Assembly: GCA_947623455.1 (NCBI GenBank)
Contig: OX392542.1
Coordinates: 14,763,625 to 14,827,624, forward strand
DNA length: 64,000 nt
Source: Mimachlamys varia
Lineage: Eukaryota > Mollusca > Bivalvia > Pectinida > Pectinidae
Direction of reading: 5' to 3'
Shown one piece after another: positions 11,834 through 24,700 of the stretch. The notes beneath the pieces were generated by a model, which made no database searches, was not told the DNA's origin, and worked only from the letters and a program-made list of their open reading frames with translations. Position 1 is the stretch's first letter, and the number at the start of each line of letters is the position of its first letter. Position numbers and translations under genes: made by a program.

Positions 11834-12373
11834 ATGATTTACAATCCATTGCGCAATCAGGAACACCTATACAGTTGTATCGCTCCTGTCTACGGTGTAC
11901 AGCTCACCGTGTGTGTACACATAGCGATACGGCTGAATGAGCCGGCGACCAAGGCGGCAAAACGCCTTCCGACGATACTTGTACCACAGCAACTTAGCCC
12001 CGCCCTGTTGAATTACGCGGTGAGTCACGTTAATTTCTATACCAACCGGCCGGGTCGCCTTTCAGCATCGGATACGGTAATGGTGGCCATTAGCTGAACT
12101 TTTTGATACGAACATTGCTTGTGGGACCTTTTCGGAAACGAGCTATATTTTGTGTAGCGGTACGGAGTGCTATTCATAATCAGGGAGTGCGTGTGTATTG
12201 TGAGCGATATAGAGTCGGTAAACGCACGCATACCAGGGTCGTGTTCAGGCGGCAGCCATTTTGGAAACGCGGTGAGTTCAGCCTACGATTACAGATTTAT
12301 TATAACTGTCTCTGTGAGCCAGTCCGTATCATACATAAGCTGACATTTTCGCTTGGCGTAAAACACGGAAACA
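11834..12373 (+). promoter_or_regulatory. Putative promoter and 5' UTR of the 14-3-3 gene
   Basis: This stretch is visibly richer in G+C and CpG than its A+T-rich surroundings (for example around 11,940-12,070 and 12,200-12,280), as expected of a CpG-type promoter of a broadly expressed gene. I see no convincing TATA box. Two near-perfect splice-donor strings, GCGGTGAGT, occur near 12,018 and 12,270. A 5' UTR intron is possible, but no good acceptor lies between the second donor and the start codon. The transcription start cannot be placed by eye. Confidence 0.4.
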
Positions 12374-13231
12374 ATGGCCGACGAACGACACCGCCTAGTG
12401 TACATGGCGAAAATAACGGAACAAGCTGAGAGGTACCAGGATATGGCGGACTTGATGAAAGATCTCGCCATGAAGTTACCTCTTGATTTCCCAGACACGA
12501 CTGATGAATACAAAGCAGCAAGTGAGAAAAAGGTCCCTACGAGCATCCTGCTTGATGACGAACGAAATCTTCTTTCCGTCGCGTACAAAAACATCGTCGG
12601 GTCACGTCGAAATGCATGGCGAGTCATTGATTCCTCAGAAAACGGTCTGCAATGTAAATTAGAAAGGACTGATGGACAGGAAGACAAGACGATAGCCGGG
12701 AAAATTTCAATATGCCAGGAATATAAAAAGAGAGTAGCACAGGAACTGAACAAGATTTGTGATGATGTCACGAAATTGTTAGATGAATATCTTATTAAGA
12801 ACGCTGATGCAGGTGGTCCCGAATCCAAGGTTTTCTACCTGAAAATGAAGGGAGACTACTTTCGCTACAAAGTTGAAGTTGCTTCCCAAGAAAACCGTGA
12901 AGAGCTTTCGAAAAAATCTGAAGAAGCTTACGACCTTGCGTGGACAACTGCAGTTGATGAACTGGCAAAAACACACCCCATCAGGTTAGGGCTGGCACTA
13001 AACTTCTCAGTATTTTACTATGAAATTAGAAATGAACCAAAAAAGGCACAAAATTTGGCCAAGTTAGCGTTTGACGAAGGTATCAGTGAAATGGGGAACA
13101 CGGAGGAGCAATCCAATACGTACAAAGACAGCACGCTCATCATGCAACTGCTGCGAGACAACCTCGAACTATGGACAAGCGAGTCTGGGGACAACAATGA
13201 ACAAACCCTAGATCTACAAGATGAGAACTGA
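12374..13231 (+). CDS. 14-3-3 family phosphoserine/threonine-binding adaptor, single exon
   Basis: 14-3-3 proteins are dimeric cytosolic adaptors that bind phosphorylated client proteins. This 285-residue frame is longer than the usual 245-255. Seen: signature 1 ([10 protein letters not shown], residues 64-73), KMKGDYFRY (158-165), [14 protein letters not shown] (205-218) and signature 2 starting [15 protein letters not shown] (250-264). The phosphate-pocket residues of 14-3-3 zeta (K49, R56, R127, Y128, N173, N224) align with K72, R79, R164, Y165, N210 and N263, so client binding is probably retained. Oddities: about 23 extra residues before signature 1 (around 34-58); about 14 extra around 90-108; Ala81 where zeta has the dimer-disrupting phosphosite Ser58; Glu instead of Thr in DNL-T-LW. 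The start context is aacaATGG (A at -3, G at +4). No intron interrupts the frame, so it may be a retrogene or a lineage paralogue. I cannot assign an isoform (zeta- or epsilon-like). Confidence 0.95.
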   Translation: MADERHRLVYMAKITEQAERYQDMADLMKDLAMKLPLDFPDTTDEYKAASEKKVPTSILLDDERNLLSVAYKNIVGSRRNAWRVIDSSENGLQCKLERTDGQEDKTIAGKISICQEYKKRVAQELNKICDDVTKLLDEYLIKNADAGGPESKVFYLKMKGDYFRYKVEVASQENREELSKKSEEAYDLAWTTAVDELAKTHPIRLGLALNFSVFYYEIRNEPKKAQNLAKLAFDEGISEMGNTEEQSNTYKDSTLIMQLLRDNLELWTSESGDNNEQTLDLQDEN

Positions 13232-14526
13232 AATACAGGATGACCCTATTGACTTGATACTTGTTATTTAAATGATTTTGTCATCAAAGAACAGAGTGAA
13301 GAAAAAAAAAGAAGACCATGCATAGAGGATTGTGTTATTCTTAAATAATTTTGTCATCAAAGAACTGACTGAAGAAAAAAAAGGAGACCATGCATAGAGG
13401 ATTGTGTTATTCTTATTTATCGTAATTAAATATTTGGATACAGAATATAAAAGCAACACTGGGAATGAGATCGTTAAGCTTGGTGCAAACAACTCTCTGA
13501 TGTTGAAATGTGCAGTTGGCTTGAAAATGGTTGTTTTTCTATAGACTGGCTTCAGGTGGTGACCTTTGACACTATCATAAATTTATCAAGTGATGAACAA
13601 GATCTTGAACTTTGAACTGCATTGCACATTTTTGCATAAAATGCTATTGTTAATTCATATACATGTGTGCACAATCTTTCTGCTGATATAAAATTTTGAT
13701 GACATTGTTGATAACTAATTTGATTGTTAGTGCTTGAACCTAAAGTATGAAGAGAAATCTTGCGTGTGTTATTTGACCTTGAAGTGCAGAGGTCACTGTC
13801 AAAGAGATCTTGAATTAAGAGTGCTGTAATCTTGAAACAGAAAAGAACATTTTGCACAGCTGTGTGTAATATGTGTGTGACATTTGTAACTATGAATATG
13901 GATCTTAAAAATATTTAAATCGTAGAAAAAAAAATATGGAAAATATTGATTTATTCACAAGGAAATGTTAAAGAGCCGGAAACTTTGTGCTTAATAATAG
14001 TTTAATACAATCATGAATTATTTCGGAAAGTAATTAAAAAATGTTATCGATTGCAAGAACAGTATCGGAACGGATTCAATATGCAAGATGCTGAAACAAT
14101 ATATTGGAAATGTTTATCATTTGGACAATTGGCATTGACACAATGAAAAACATTAAGAGTAAAAATTAAGTACATGTGTACCGGTAGCATTCAATTTAAC
14201 ACATGATAAAAAGTAAAGATTAAGTACATGTGTACTAGTAGCATTCAAAAAGTAAAGCTCAATTTAATCATAATTATGTACTGGAAAGATTTTCATGTCT
14301 TCTACAGGGACCTGATGTATTTAGGTCAGATTTCGAATGCATATATAATTGTGATAATCCTATATATATACATGTGACAATGTTTTGGTGATTTGTGTTT
14401 TTTGTTGTTATGATGACTGCCCTACTTAGACTAAATACTTTTTTTATTAGACTAATATTTTCTGTATCATTTTTAAGTTATGGACCAATATGATTTAATT
14501 TTTAATGACATAGTGAAAAGAATAAA
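13232..14526 (+). other. Probable 3' UTR of the 14-3-3 gene with an AATAAA signal
   Basis: A+T-rich non-coding sequence follows the stop codon. It contains an imperfect tandem duplication of about 73 bp at 13,271-13,419 (each copy carries TTTTGTCATCAAAGAAC and GACCATGCATAGAGGATTG) and a smaller duplicated motif around 14,155-14,255 (AAGTACATGTGTAC followed by TAGCATTCA). The first canonical poly(A) signal I find is AATAAA at 14,521-14,526, implying a long 3' UTR of about 1.3 kb. A shorter form using a variant signal is possible. Confidence 0.4.
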
Positions 14527-14529
14527 AGC

Positions 14530-15580
14530 TTATTCAAGGAACACAAGTATTTGATATGGATAAATGTTTCAGCAATATGCATGAGAAAGTACAGTGGAAA
14601 ATATATAGAAGTACTGTAGTCGTGACAGTGTTCATGTGGTACTATACCACATTAGAGATTAAGTACTGCAAGTATATTATACATTTATCATTATTAATGT
14701 ATCATTTTTTTGTCATTAAATTCGAGAAATCTATTTTTGGTTTTTGTAAGATTATTTTTTAGTATTAACTCGGCATGGATTTCCCTGTGTACATTTTAAT
14801 TGGGGGTGGGGGGCATATAAAATCCTCTAAAACGTTATGTTCTTTCATTTCTCAAACTCGTTCACCCCCAAGAAATTTCATAATGAACTATTCAAGCCTT
14901 TGTATTGGAAAAGTTCAAATGTGTCTTCAGGGGCGAGTGAGTTAAAAGCTGGAAGGAAAGTTGAACATTGTGCATTAAAAAAAAAGGGAAATTTGTTTCA
15001 AAAATTGTGGAAAGTTCCAAAATACATGTACTTGAACAGGGGAAAACTCAAATTGTTTGTTTAAAATTTGGTCATCAGGTCAAAATCTAGGACAGTTAAA
15101 TGACTGTTTCACTTTGAATTGAAATAATACAAAAATTCGGAAAATATCTATGTTAAGGCTAGGGATGATAATGTTTTGACATAAAACTCAATAGTGGTTG
15201 TTTAACGTGTAATTTTCAGGTACTGTATTCGCTGTGATAAGCGCCCCTAGCCTTCCGCCTATAAGTGTCCCTCCCCCCCCTTCTACTGAGGTATTGAAAT
15301 TATATAACTGCCCCTAGCTATAGCTACTAGTATTCACGCAACAAAATGATTTTATTTGATGGTACGGTAAATCTAAATGTGCATATGTTTACAAGAAAAA
15401 AAATATTGCTAATATGCGTACAAATTGTTTGAAATTGATATTATACATCATGTCCCACATCATGAGCACTTCCCGTCACAATACATTGTACTTATGTTAA
15501 CAACTTATAAAAACGGCATTTTTCGTCCAGATCTCAAGCAAGTGATCATGAGAAGCACAGGAGCTATATATAGGCACAGA
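14530..15580. other. Intergenic stretch without supported genes
   Basis: A+T-rich sequence with G- and C-runs near 14,805 and 15,272. No motif-bearing frame or recognisable repeat seen. Confidence 0.4.
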
Positions 15581-15587
15581 TGTATGT

Positions 15588-16012
15588 CACTATGAAATGA
15601 TTGTCAGATAATTATTTAACCTCTCTTGAATGTGACCCCTCCCACTACCATATATACAGATATATAGTATGTGGAGGGGTCACAATTGAGAAAGGTTAAA
15701 TAATTATCTGACAATGTTTTTTATATTATATAGTAGTGGGAGGGGTAACATTCGAGAGAGGTTGAATAATTATCTTGACAATGATTTGTATATATATTAT
15801 ATAGAAGTGCGAGGGGTAACATTCGAGAGAGGTTGAAAATCTATCCGCCAATGATTTGTATATATATTATATAGAAGTGCGAGGGGTAACATTCGAGAGA
15901 GGTTGAATAATTATCTTGACAATGATTTGTATATATATATTATATAGTAGTGGGAGGGGTAACATTCGAGAGAGGTTGAATAATTATATTATCTAACAAT
16001 CATTTCATAGTG
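15588..16012. mobile_element. MITE with internal tandem repeats
   Basis: Ends CACTATGAAATGATTGT and, inverted, ACAATCATTTCATAGTG. ATGT flanks both ends (15,584-15,587 and 16,013-16,016). The interior is about five tandem copies of a unit of roughly 90-97 bp containing GAGGGGTAACATTCGAGAGA and GGTTGAATAATTATCT. The first unit is inverted relative to the rest. Confidence 0.7.
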
Positions 16013-16052
16013 ATGTAGGTCCTTGCCTAGCCCCTGTTGTGACAAGCACATG

Positions 16053-16285
16053 TTGGTCGGGTGGTGTAGAGGATAGCACACTTGCATTTGACCATTTCAA
16101 TTCAATTCCATAGACGTCGACGGCCACAGTTGGATTCCTGGATCGGACTTGAAAAGGTATAGGGTCACCTGACCTGTTAAGGAATTCCAGTTTCCTCCCA
16201 CAATAAGACTCTGCTCTCTAACAACTTGGTCAACAAGAACAATTAATATGCAAGTCAAATAACTTGTTTCATAATTGTTGTAAAA
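16053..16285 (+). mobile_element. tRNA-derived SINE, type 1
   Basis: Head GTCGGGTGGTGTAGAGGATA (A-box-like), then TTGGATTCCTGGATCGGACT (B-box-like region), then CTCCCACAATAAGACTCTGC, and a tail ending AACTTGTTTCATAATTGTTG. A tail-only fragment recurs at 33,272-33,308. This organisation is one I associate with molluscan SINEs. Confidence 0.55.
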
Positions 16286-16746
16286 TGATAAGTTCTAAAT
16301 GACAGCAACCAAATAATAAAGCAAGGTTTCATGAATGGAATCCAACAAACAGTGAATTATTTGGTACAGCTTGTCAGTATAATTATATCACTGTTTACAT
16401 TTTGCAGGGCTATTTCTCCCCGGTTTAGTATGGAGCCTTTTAGTCTTATTGTGGGAAGACAATTGGAAAAATGATTTTTCAAGAGTAAAATGTAAATTTT
16501 GGCTTGGATATGAAATGATTTCAATTGGGAATGGGGGCCCATTAACGACCCCAAAACACCCTCAGAAAAAACCCGTTTTATGAGTGCAAAGTATAACCTT
16601 TGAGAGATATACACTGATAAGTATACAATTTAAGTGTTGTAACATATTTACACACCTGCTGACAATGGTTTGGTGTCTGAAGTAGGTCAATAAAGGCAAA
16701 CTATTATCTACTTCCTGTTTGTCAGGTGGTATTTGATAAGCGGATA

Positions 16747-17050
16747 TGTTTTACAATACAGACTGTAGAAGGCCCTCTATATGTTTTACGATACAGACTA
16801 GAAGGCCCTCTATATGTTTTACAATACAGACTAGAAGGCCCTCTATATGTTTTACAATACAGACTGTAGAAGGCCCTCTATATGTTTTACGATACAGACT
16901 AGAAGGCCCTCTATAGGTTTTACGATACAGACTAGAAGGCCCTCTATATGTTTTACGATACAGACTAGAAGGCCCTCTATATGTTTTACAATACAGACTG
17001 TAGAAGGCCCTCTATATGTTTTACGATACAGACTAGAAGGCCCTCGATAT
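16747..17050. repeat. 33/36-bp tandem repeat, about nine copies
   Basis: Unit TATATGTTTTACGATACAGA then CTAGAAGGCCCTC (33 bp); a 36-bp variant has GACTGTAGAAGG. The two lengths alternate irregularly. Confidence 0.9.
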
Positions 17051-17294
17051 GATGTACATTATTATAAACCTGCTAATTTGGACCTGTGACATTTTAACAT
17101 GGTTGCAAGCAGGATACAGGTCATCCTATTTCTTCCATTCAAGTGGAGTTTTGTTGCTCACAGTCTCTTCACTAATTTCGTTGAAAACATTATATGATTT
17201 TATTGATGAACTTTATAAATTACATATATATATTGCCTTCAAGGCCTCAGTCAGTGCTGGCCTCCAGCACCGTTAAGTGTCATGCACCACCACT

Positions 17295-17320
17295 CCCCCC
17301 CCCCCCCCCCCACACACACA
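17295..17320. repeat. Poly(C) run followed by (CA)n
   Basis: Sixteen or so C residues followed by CACACACACA. Similar C-runs lie at 7,239-7,247 and 31,471-31,482. Confidence 0.9.
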
Positions 17321-17644
17321 ATTCCCCCAATGCATTGTATGTCAACAAGGACCCTGCATTGTAAATGTACAGATACACTTGCGTGGTGCTATTCAATAAA
17401 AGCCTGTAAGAATGCCTGTTGGAGGAAGGTAAGGTTCACCCTAGACTTTTAAATAACATAGTCAAACTAGTAGCCAAGTTTGTGGTTTGTAGCAGTTAAT
17501 TCTTATTTTGCATAATTGGCAGAAAGTAAATTGGTTTTATTTCATTGTGGAAGGCTTAATTTTAGTGCTGTGGCTCACCCTGTCCACCATAGTCTGCATT
17601 GGATTGCATCGATAGTACAAGGTCTCCATAATGCATCCTTATGT

Positions 17645-18000
17645 AATAAATAGAGGATTTTACACGAGTGTCATATGTAATATGGAATTTATTAAACAAG
17701 TTCAATATTTTAATATGTCTCGAGCCTTTATGCGAGTTTAATAAATTCCATATTACATTGACACGAGTTTAAGATTCTATTTATCACATAACTTATATTT
17801 ATGACAAAATATACCAAAACTCTCAAATTCATTCTCTATAAGAAAGGCAAATTTCGACCTTGACGGTATGATTTTCAATACCAAGACAATTACATGACAT
17901 CATAAATACGTCATTTGTTTATGACGTTACAATAGTGTTATTGCACGTGTGTAATACCATTTTTATGACATGACTGATCGGGTCGGTTATGTGATAAAAG
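17645..18000. mobile_element. Double-hairpin MITE family G, intact copy
   Basis: Hairpin 1: TGTAATATGGAATTTATTAA pairs with TTAATAAATTCCATATTACA (17,650-17,775). Hairpin 2: TTTATCACATAAC pairs with GTTATGTGATAAA (17,779-17,998), with TACGTCATTTGTTTATGACG inside. Other copies are at 28,130-28,460 (inverted) and 51,475-52,590 (split). Confidence 0.65.
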
Positions 18001-20780
18001 TTGGGATATATATAATGTAATATAAAGGCGATACTGGTTTTCAATCATCACATGTGGATTGAAATATTTAATCCTTATAAATCAGGAACCTTGTAAGATA
18101 AGTAAAGGATTAAATGCAATTTAACTGTCTCTTCATGGATGCATGGGGAATGTCGATTTGTATCAAAAGTATGAGGATATCTTGGGTCAAGACATTTAAA
18201 TCCAGAATATAACGTTACAAAGGAGGCGGACCGAACGCATAAAATTAATGTATAGTCGCTTGGTTTTCAATTGCTTAAAAAAGTTGCTTTTCAAATTTCA
18301 CTCTCAATTCTAGATAGATCAGGGAGCACATTATAATATGCCCTGTATTAAGGTATTCAAAGTGTGTTATAACGTGTCAAAATTCTCTGTAAACAAAACA
18401 TTTCTGGGGAATAATGACATTTTTCACTTGAAGAAGGGGAAATAAGTTTTACTAAAAAGTGATCTTGCTTCTAAGCTTGTACTAGTTACCTCCCTTTATA
18501 GCTCTTACTTACTGGTTTCTTACTAATAATGTTCTTTGAGCTTAATACACATATATACCATGTACAGAAATTATCTGAGAATGCAACTATTTAAAAAAAT
18601 GTATCTTTAAAAATTATATGAAATATCTTGACAAAGTGAAAATGTAAATTTTCTTACTATTTCTCATGAAAACCCGGTCTCCTATGTATGTATGGCTGTT
18701 TGACGCAAAATATTTTTATCAGGTGAGCGGTACAGACCCTTTCATTTTTAGCTCGCAATCGCGATCATTAGATGGTGTGACATTCAAATGATGGTCCATG
18801 GTCCGTTCCAAGGTATTGGGACGGCTAGCAGCTCCCAAATTTAGCGGATCGGATCACAGCTGCTTGAGACCAATTTTCAAACTTATCTGAAATAACGATA
18901 TGACAGACAGATCGCCATCTTGGATTTTACGGTTGAAAACTATATCAAGTGTATTGCATTTTCTCAGTGAGAGTTATTCTTATTTCGTATAATTATGAGC
19001 TATCAAGAGAAGGGAAAATCCAACTTATGAAAGATCGATTGTGAGCAGCAACCAATCTTAAATAATTTTTGTTGTTCACGAAGCTTTGGATTGATATCAT
19101 TTGATCCTTCTTTGACATTAATTTAATTTTGCTAAAAATAAAACACCTAGGTCATGATGTTTAAAAGGTGATTAGTTGAACCAGTGATTAGTGTAAATTT
19201 TAATTATCCTGTAACTTTAAAATAAAATCACAAATTTAGTTACAACTTTGTAGATATCAACTTTCTAACAGTGTCAATAAATATGCAAAATTGTAAGATT
19301 TTACCTTATATATTGACAAATTGATTAAAGTTTAAAAAATGACGCTAAATAGTGATTAAGCAAATCACCCTTTGTAAACTGGGCCCTGATAGGTGGACTT
19401 CATGGATCGTCATGGAATTGTGTATTATTATTCATACAGAGGAGTATTTTTTAGCCCACTGTCATCAGATGGTCATGGTTAGTTCTTCAAATTGTCTTGC
19501 GTCTGTAGTCCGTTTTCTGTCCGGAAACAGTATTTGTTATCACTTATTTCTTGAGAAATACTGGATGGATCTTTCTTATTTTTCATATGGTACATGTATG
19601 TCCCCCTTGGTGCTAAGTCGTGCTTTTTCGTTTTTAGGACTGATCAGAAACACAAAATGGCTGATATGCAGCCATCTTGGATATCAATATTGAAAAGTTG
19701 TTATTGTCATTTTTTGAGAAGTACAAGACGGATTTTTCTCAAATTTTATATTTAGGTTGCCCTTGGTCCGTAGTTGTGTTTTATTTCGATTTGGACTGCT
19801 CAGAAAAACAAAATTACTGACAAGCAACTGAAAAGACCCCTTTTACTATTTGGAGTCAAAATATAACCAATATTAGAGGCACAGTATACGTAACTTTCGG
19901 CAATGATATCAGCAATATTCAAGATGAATTCTTACGCGGTTACCGATACAGCAGCAGTTGAAACTCGGTATTTGTGAATCCGCGTCCATTTGGAATTGTC
20001 TTCTATCTTCGGCTTGTTGTTGAAGTGGGCTCCACCTGAATTATTTTCCATTCTTTGGAATTTTCTGTCAAGAGTTTCTTGTTAGTTACCGCTCAGTTTT
20101 ACTTCGTTTTAGGCTTATTTTTGCATGGTTATCAACTAGATTTTTTTTCAGAATGTTTCAGAATCACGAAAAATTTCCTGAAGTTACATATATTGGGCAT
20201 TTAATCATTACCTTTGACGAAGATAACAGCATGTCACCGTTCCTTAGATAATAACAAAAAGCACCAGGAGCCCAGGTTTATTTAAATGGAATACATTGAC
20301 CTACATCTTCGGAAGTGTCTATTTTATTAAAGATAGTTAGTACTTCAAATGTTTTAAATACATGTATCATTCGTATATCAGCTTGAATAAAAGATGTTTT
20401 CAGAAGAAAAAAAAACTTTGAATAACCAAAAGTCACACGGAGATGCTAATTGATTAAAACTTCCAGGGCTGAAATGTCACCGACATATGATTTATAAGGA
20501 TGGGATATCGAAGTACATGACGTTAGAAGCAAATCAGAATTTGTTGATATTAGGCTATCAATAAAAAGAAATAACATATTTTCCAACATCATAGTGGTGA
20601 GATATTTTAGATGAAGTTTAATTTCAAGATTATCATGGCCATGCAAATTGTTAACCTGTCGCATGTCAAATCAAGTTATTGATCATAAGTTACTAGTACT
20701 TTATTTACACAATGAAATCTAGCTAAAGTCTTAAAAAGACTCGTTAAAATGTCTCCAAAAATATATTTTGAAGACATGCA
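18000..20780. other. Intergenic, with an old interspersed repeat
   Basis: No supported gene. Two stretches (about 18,740-18,960 and 19,440-19,860) share AGATGGTC, GATCAGAAACACAAAATGGC and GCAGCCATCTTGGATAT-type strings, suggesting one diverged repeat family. Confidence 0.35.
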
Positions 20781-20945
20781 TACATACATATTTACATTTG
20801 CTCTGCATTGCCACTTTATATAACTGACAAGGCAAGTTTCGTGTTATGAGACCATAACACTGGAGTGGTTTTTATGACGTCACTACGATTGTATTATAGG
20901 ACCATAACACGGAATGAAATGCTGTTTAATGCTCTAATATATATT
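20780..20945. mobile_element. Foldback family F copy
   Basis: TTTGCTCTGCATTGCCACTT, GTGTTATGAGACCATAACAC, TTTATGACGTCACTACG and CATAACACGGAATGAAATGC, in the same order as at 9.44-9.86 kb. The region 20,945-21,400 shows nothing further. Confidence 0.5.
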
Positions 20946-21400
20946 ACAGCAACAACTTTGAAGCAAAACAAACAACATATAACTAATCTAAGAATGTGTA
21001 AGGCGACAGGCCCTGGGATTTCCTATATATTTTGATCAATATTGCTACCAACATGTGTCGAGAAGACAATTTATCCAGAAGTGTCTGGTAAAACTAAATG
21101 TCCTTCAACTAAGTACATAAAGTGGCCTATTAAACCTTAACACTTAACATAATACTTTATACTTAGCTGCAGTTTGGTAACAGATGAATAGATACACTTA
21201 TGGACGGAAATTGTCGATATACATATTCAATTACCTAGGAACTATTCGCTTCGTCATGTCGTGTTAGAGTCCATTAATTGACTTAAGCTGTTCGCTGTTC
21301 GTGGTTTTATTGTTAAACATGTAGAAATGCTTTTATTTCCAGTGAGTTGAAAATTCTATAATCACGTGATAGCTTAGGCTTAAACATATGCGCGAAAATC

Positions 21401-21730
21401 GGAGGCACGATGGTCTAGTGGTAGGACGCCAGGCCCGTGATCGAAAAGTTGCGAGTTCGAGTCCCTGCCAAGGCACTTGTGTTGTATCCTTGAGTAAGAT
21501 ACGGTACTTTAATCAGCTTGTTCTACTCAGCTGTAAATGAGTACGTGGTTGAGCAGTGTTAGACTTTGTAGAATGCTAGATGTAAGCGCCGGAATGGCAG
21601 CACCTGTTGCATTCTCCATACGGAGATGAAACTGATAAGGCCGTATAACCACAGATTTGTAAACCGCTTGGCGACCAATCGGATGTGAAAAAGTGTTATA
21701 AAAAACCCTCGAATTATATGATTAATTATT
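21401..21730 (+). mobile_element. tRNA-derived SINE, type 2, full length
   Basis: tRNA-like head 21,401-21,477 with A box TGGTCTAGTGGTAGG (21,411) and B box GAGTTCGAGTCCC (21,453-21,465). The body runs through GGAATGGCAGCACCTGTTGC, AACCGCTTGGCGACCAATC and a tail CCCTCGAATTATATGATTA. Tail fragments recur at 27,165-27,295 and 35,140-35,260. RNA polymerase III boxes look intact. The satellite begins within about 12 bp of its 3' end. Confidence 0.75.
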
Positions 21731-21741
21731 AAAGAAATAGT

Positions 21742-24700
21742 GGCTAAGGTAAATGTTGTGTGCTATTGTCTATGGGACGTATTCAAGGCCAAGGTAAATA
21801 TTGTGTGCTATTGTCCATGGGATGTAGTCAAGGCCAAGGTAAATATATGTGATATTGTCTATGGGATGTAGTCAAGGCCGAGGTAAATATTGTGTGATAT
21901 TGTCTATGGGATGTAGTCAAGGCCAAGGTAAATATTGTGTGCTATTGTCTATGGGATGTAGTCAAGGCTAAGGTAAATATTATGTGATATTGTCTATGGG
22001 ATGTAGTCAAGGCCAAGGTAAATATTGTGTGCTATTTTCTATGGGATGTAGTCAAGGCCAAGGTAAATATTGTGTGCTATTGTCTATGGGATGTAGTCAA
22101 GGCTAAGGTAAATATTATGTGATATTGTCTATGGGATGTAGTCAAGGCCAAGGTAAATATTGTGTGATATTGTCTATGGGATGTAGTCAAGGCCAAGGTA
22201 AATATTGTGTGCTATTGTCTATGGGATGTAGTCAAGGCCAAGGTAAATATTGTGTGCTATTGTCTATGGGATGTAGTCAAGGCCAAGGTAAATATTGTGT
22301 GATATTGTATATGGGATGTAGTCAAGGCCAAGGTAAATATTATGTGATATTGTATATGGAATGTAGTCAAGGCCAAGGTAAATGTTGTGTGATATTGTAT
22401 ATGGGATGTAGTCAAGGCCAAGGTAAATATTATGTGATATTGTCTATGGGATGTAGTCAAGGCCAAGGTAAATATTATGTGATATTGTATATGGGATGTA
22501 GTCAAGGCCAAGGTAAATATTATGTGATATTGTCTATGGGATGTAGTCAAGGCCAAGGTAAATATTGTGTGCTATTGTCCATGGGATGTAGTCAAGGCCA
22601 AGGTAAATATTATGTGATATTGTCCATGGGATGTAGTCGAGGCCAAGGTAAATATTGTGTGATATTGTCTATGGGATGTAGTCAAGGCCAAGGTAAATAT
22701 TGTGTGCTATTGTCTATGGGATGTAGTCAAGGCCAAGGTAAATATTATGTGATATTGTCTATGGGATGTAGTCAAGGCCAAGGTAAATATTGTGTGATAT
22801 TGTCTATGGAATGTAGTCAAGGCTAAGGTAAATATTTGTGATATTGTCTATGGGATGTAGTCAAGGCCAAGGTAAATATTGTGTGCTATTGTCTATGGGA
22901 TGTAGTCAAGGCCAAGGTAAATATTGTGTGATATTGTCTATGGGATGTAGTCAAGGCCAAGGTAAATATTATGTGATATTGTCTATGGGATGTAGTCAAG
23001 GCCAAGGTAAATATTGTGTGCTATTGTCTATGGAATGTAGTCAAGGCCAAGGTAAATATTGTGTGATATTGTATATGGGATGTAGTCAAGGCCAAGGTAA
23101 ATATTGTGTGCTATTGTCTATGGGATGTAGTCAAGGCAAGGGTAAGTATTATGTGATATTGTCTATGGGATGTAGTCAAGGCCAAGGTAAATATTATGTG
23201 ATATTGTCTATGGGATGTAGTCAAGGCCAAGGTAAATATTGTGTGTTATTGTCCATGGGATGTAGTCAAGGCCAAGGTAAATATTATGTGATATTGTCTA
23301 TGGGATGTAGTCAAGGCCAAGGTAAATATTATGTGATATTGTATATGGGATGTAGTCAAGGCCAAGGTAAATATTATGTGATATTGTATATGGGACGTAG
23401 TCAAGGCCAAGGTAAATATTATGTGCTATTGTCTATGGGACATACTCAAGGCCAAGGTAAATATTGTGTGCTATTGTCTATGGGATGTAGTCAAGGCCAA
23501 GGTAAATATTATGTGCTATTGTCTATGGGACGTAGTCAAGGCCAAGGTAAATATTATGTGATATTGTCTATGGGATGTAGTCAAGGCCAAGGTAAATATT
23601 GTGTGATATTGTCTATGGGATGTAGTCAAGGCCAAGGTAAATATTGTGTGCTATTGTCCATGGGATGTAGTCAAGGCCAAGGTAAATATTGTGTGATATT
23701 GTCTATGGGATGTAGTCAAGGCCAAGGTAAATATTATGTGATATTGTCTATGGGATGTAGTCAAGGCCAAGGTAAATATTGTGTGCTATTGTCTATGGGA
23801 TGTAGTCAAGGCTAAGGTAAATATTATGTGATATTGTCTATGGGATGTAGTCAAGGCCAAGGTAAATATTGTGTGCTATTTTCTATGGGATGTAGTCAAG
23901 GCCAAGGTAAATATTGTGTGCTATTGTCTATGGGATGTAGTCAAGGCTAAGGTAAATATTATGTGATATTGTCTATGGGATGTAGTCAAGGCCAAGGTAA
24001 ATATTGTGTGATATTGTCTATGGGATGTAGTCAAGGCCAAGGTAAATATTGTGTGCTATTGTCTATGGGATGTAGTCAAGGCCAAGGTAAATATTGTGTG
24101 CTATTGTCTATGGGATGTAGTCAAGGCCAAGGTAAATATTGTGTGATATTGTATATGGGATGTAGTCAAGGCCAAGGTAAATATTGTGTGCTATTGTCTA
24201 TGGAATGTAGTCAAGGCCAAGGTAAATGTTGTGTGATATTGTATATGGGATGTAGTCAAGGCCAAGGTAAATATTATGTGATATTGTCTATGGGATGTAG
24301 TCAAGGCCAAGGTAAATATTATGTGATATTGTATATGGGATGTAGTCAAGGCCAAGGTAAATATTATGTGATATTGTCTATGGGATGTAGTCAAGGCCAA
24401 GGTAAATATTGTGTGCTATTGTCCATGGGATGTAGTCAAGGCCAAGGTAAATATTATGTGATATTGTCCATGGGATGTAGTCGAGGCCAAGGTAAATATT
24501 GTGTGATATTGTCTATGGGATGTAGTCAAGGCCAAGGTAAATATTGTGTGCTATTGTCTATGGGATGTAGTCAAGGCCAAGGTAAATATTATGTGATATT
24601 GTCTATGGGATGTAGTCAAGGCCAAGGTAAATATTGTGTGATATTGTCTATGGAATGTAGTCAAGGCTAAGGTAAATATTTGTGATATTGTCTATGGGAT

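Noticed and set aside
12018..12280. Two GCGGTGAGT strings as 5' UTR splice donors
   Set aside because: No adequate acceptor lies between them and the start codon; kept only as a note in the promoter entry.
12289..12828. 179-codon frame antisense to the 14-3-3 gene
   Set aside because: Shadow of the strong coding frame on the other strand.
21401..21477. Functional tRNA gene
   Set aside because: A and B boxes are present but the arms do not fold into a clear cloverleaf, and the sequence continues as a SINE body with copies elsewhere.
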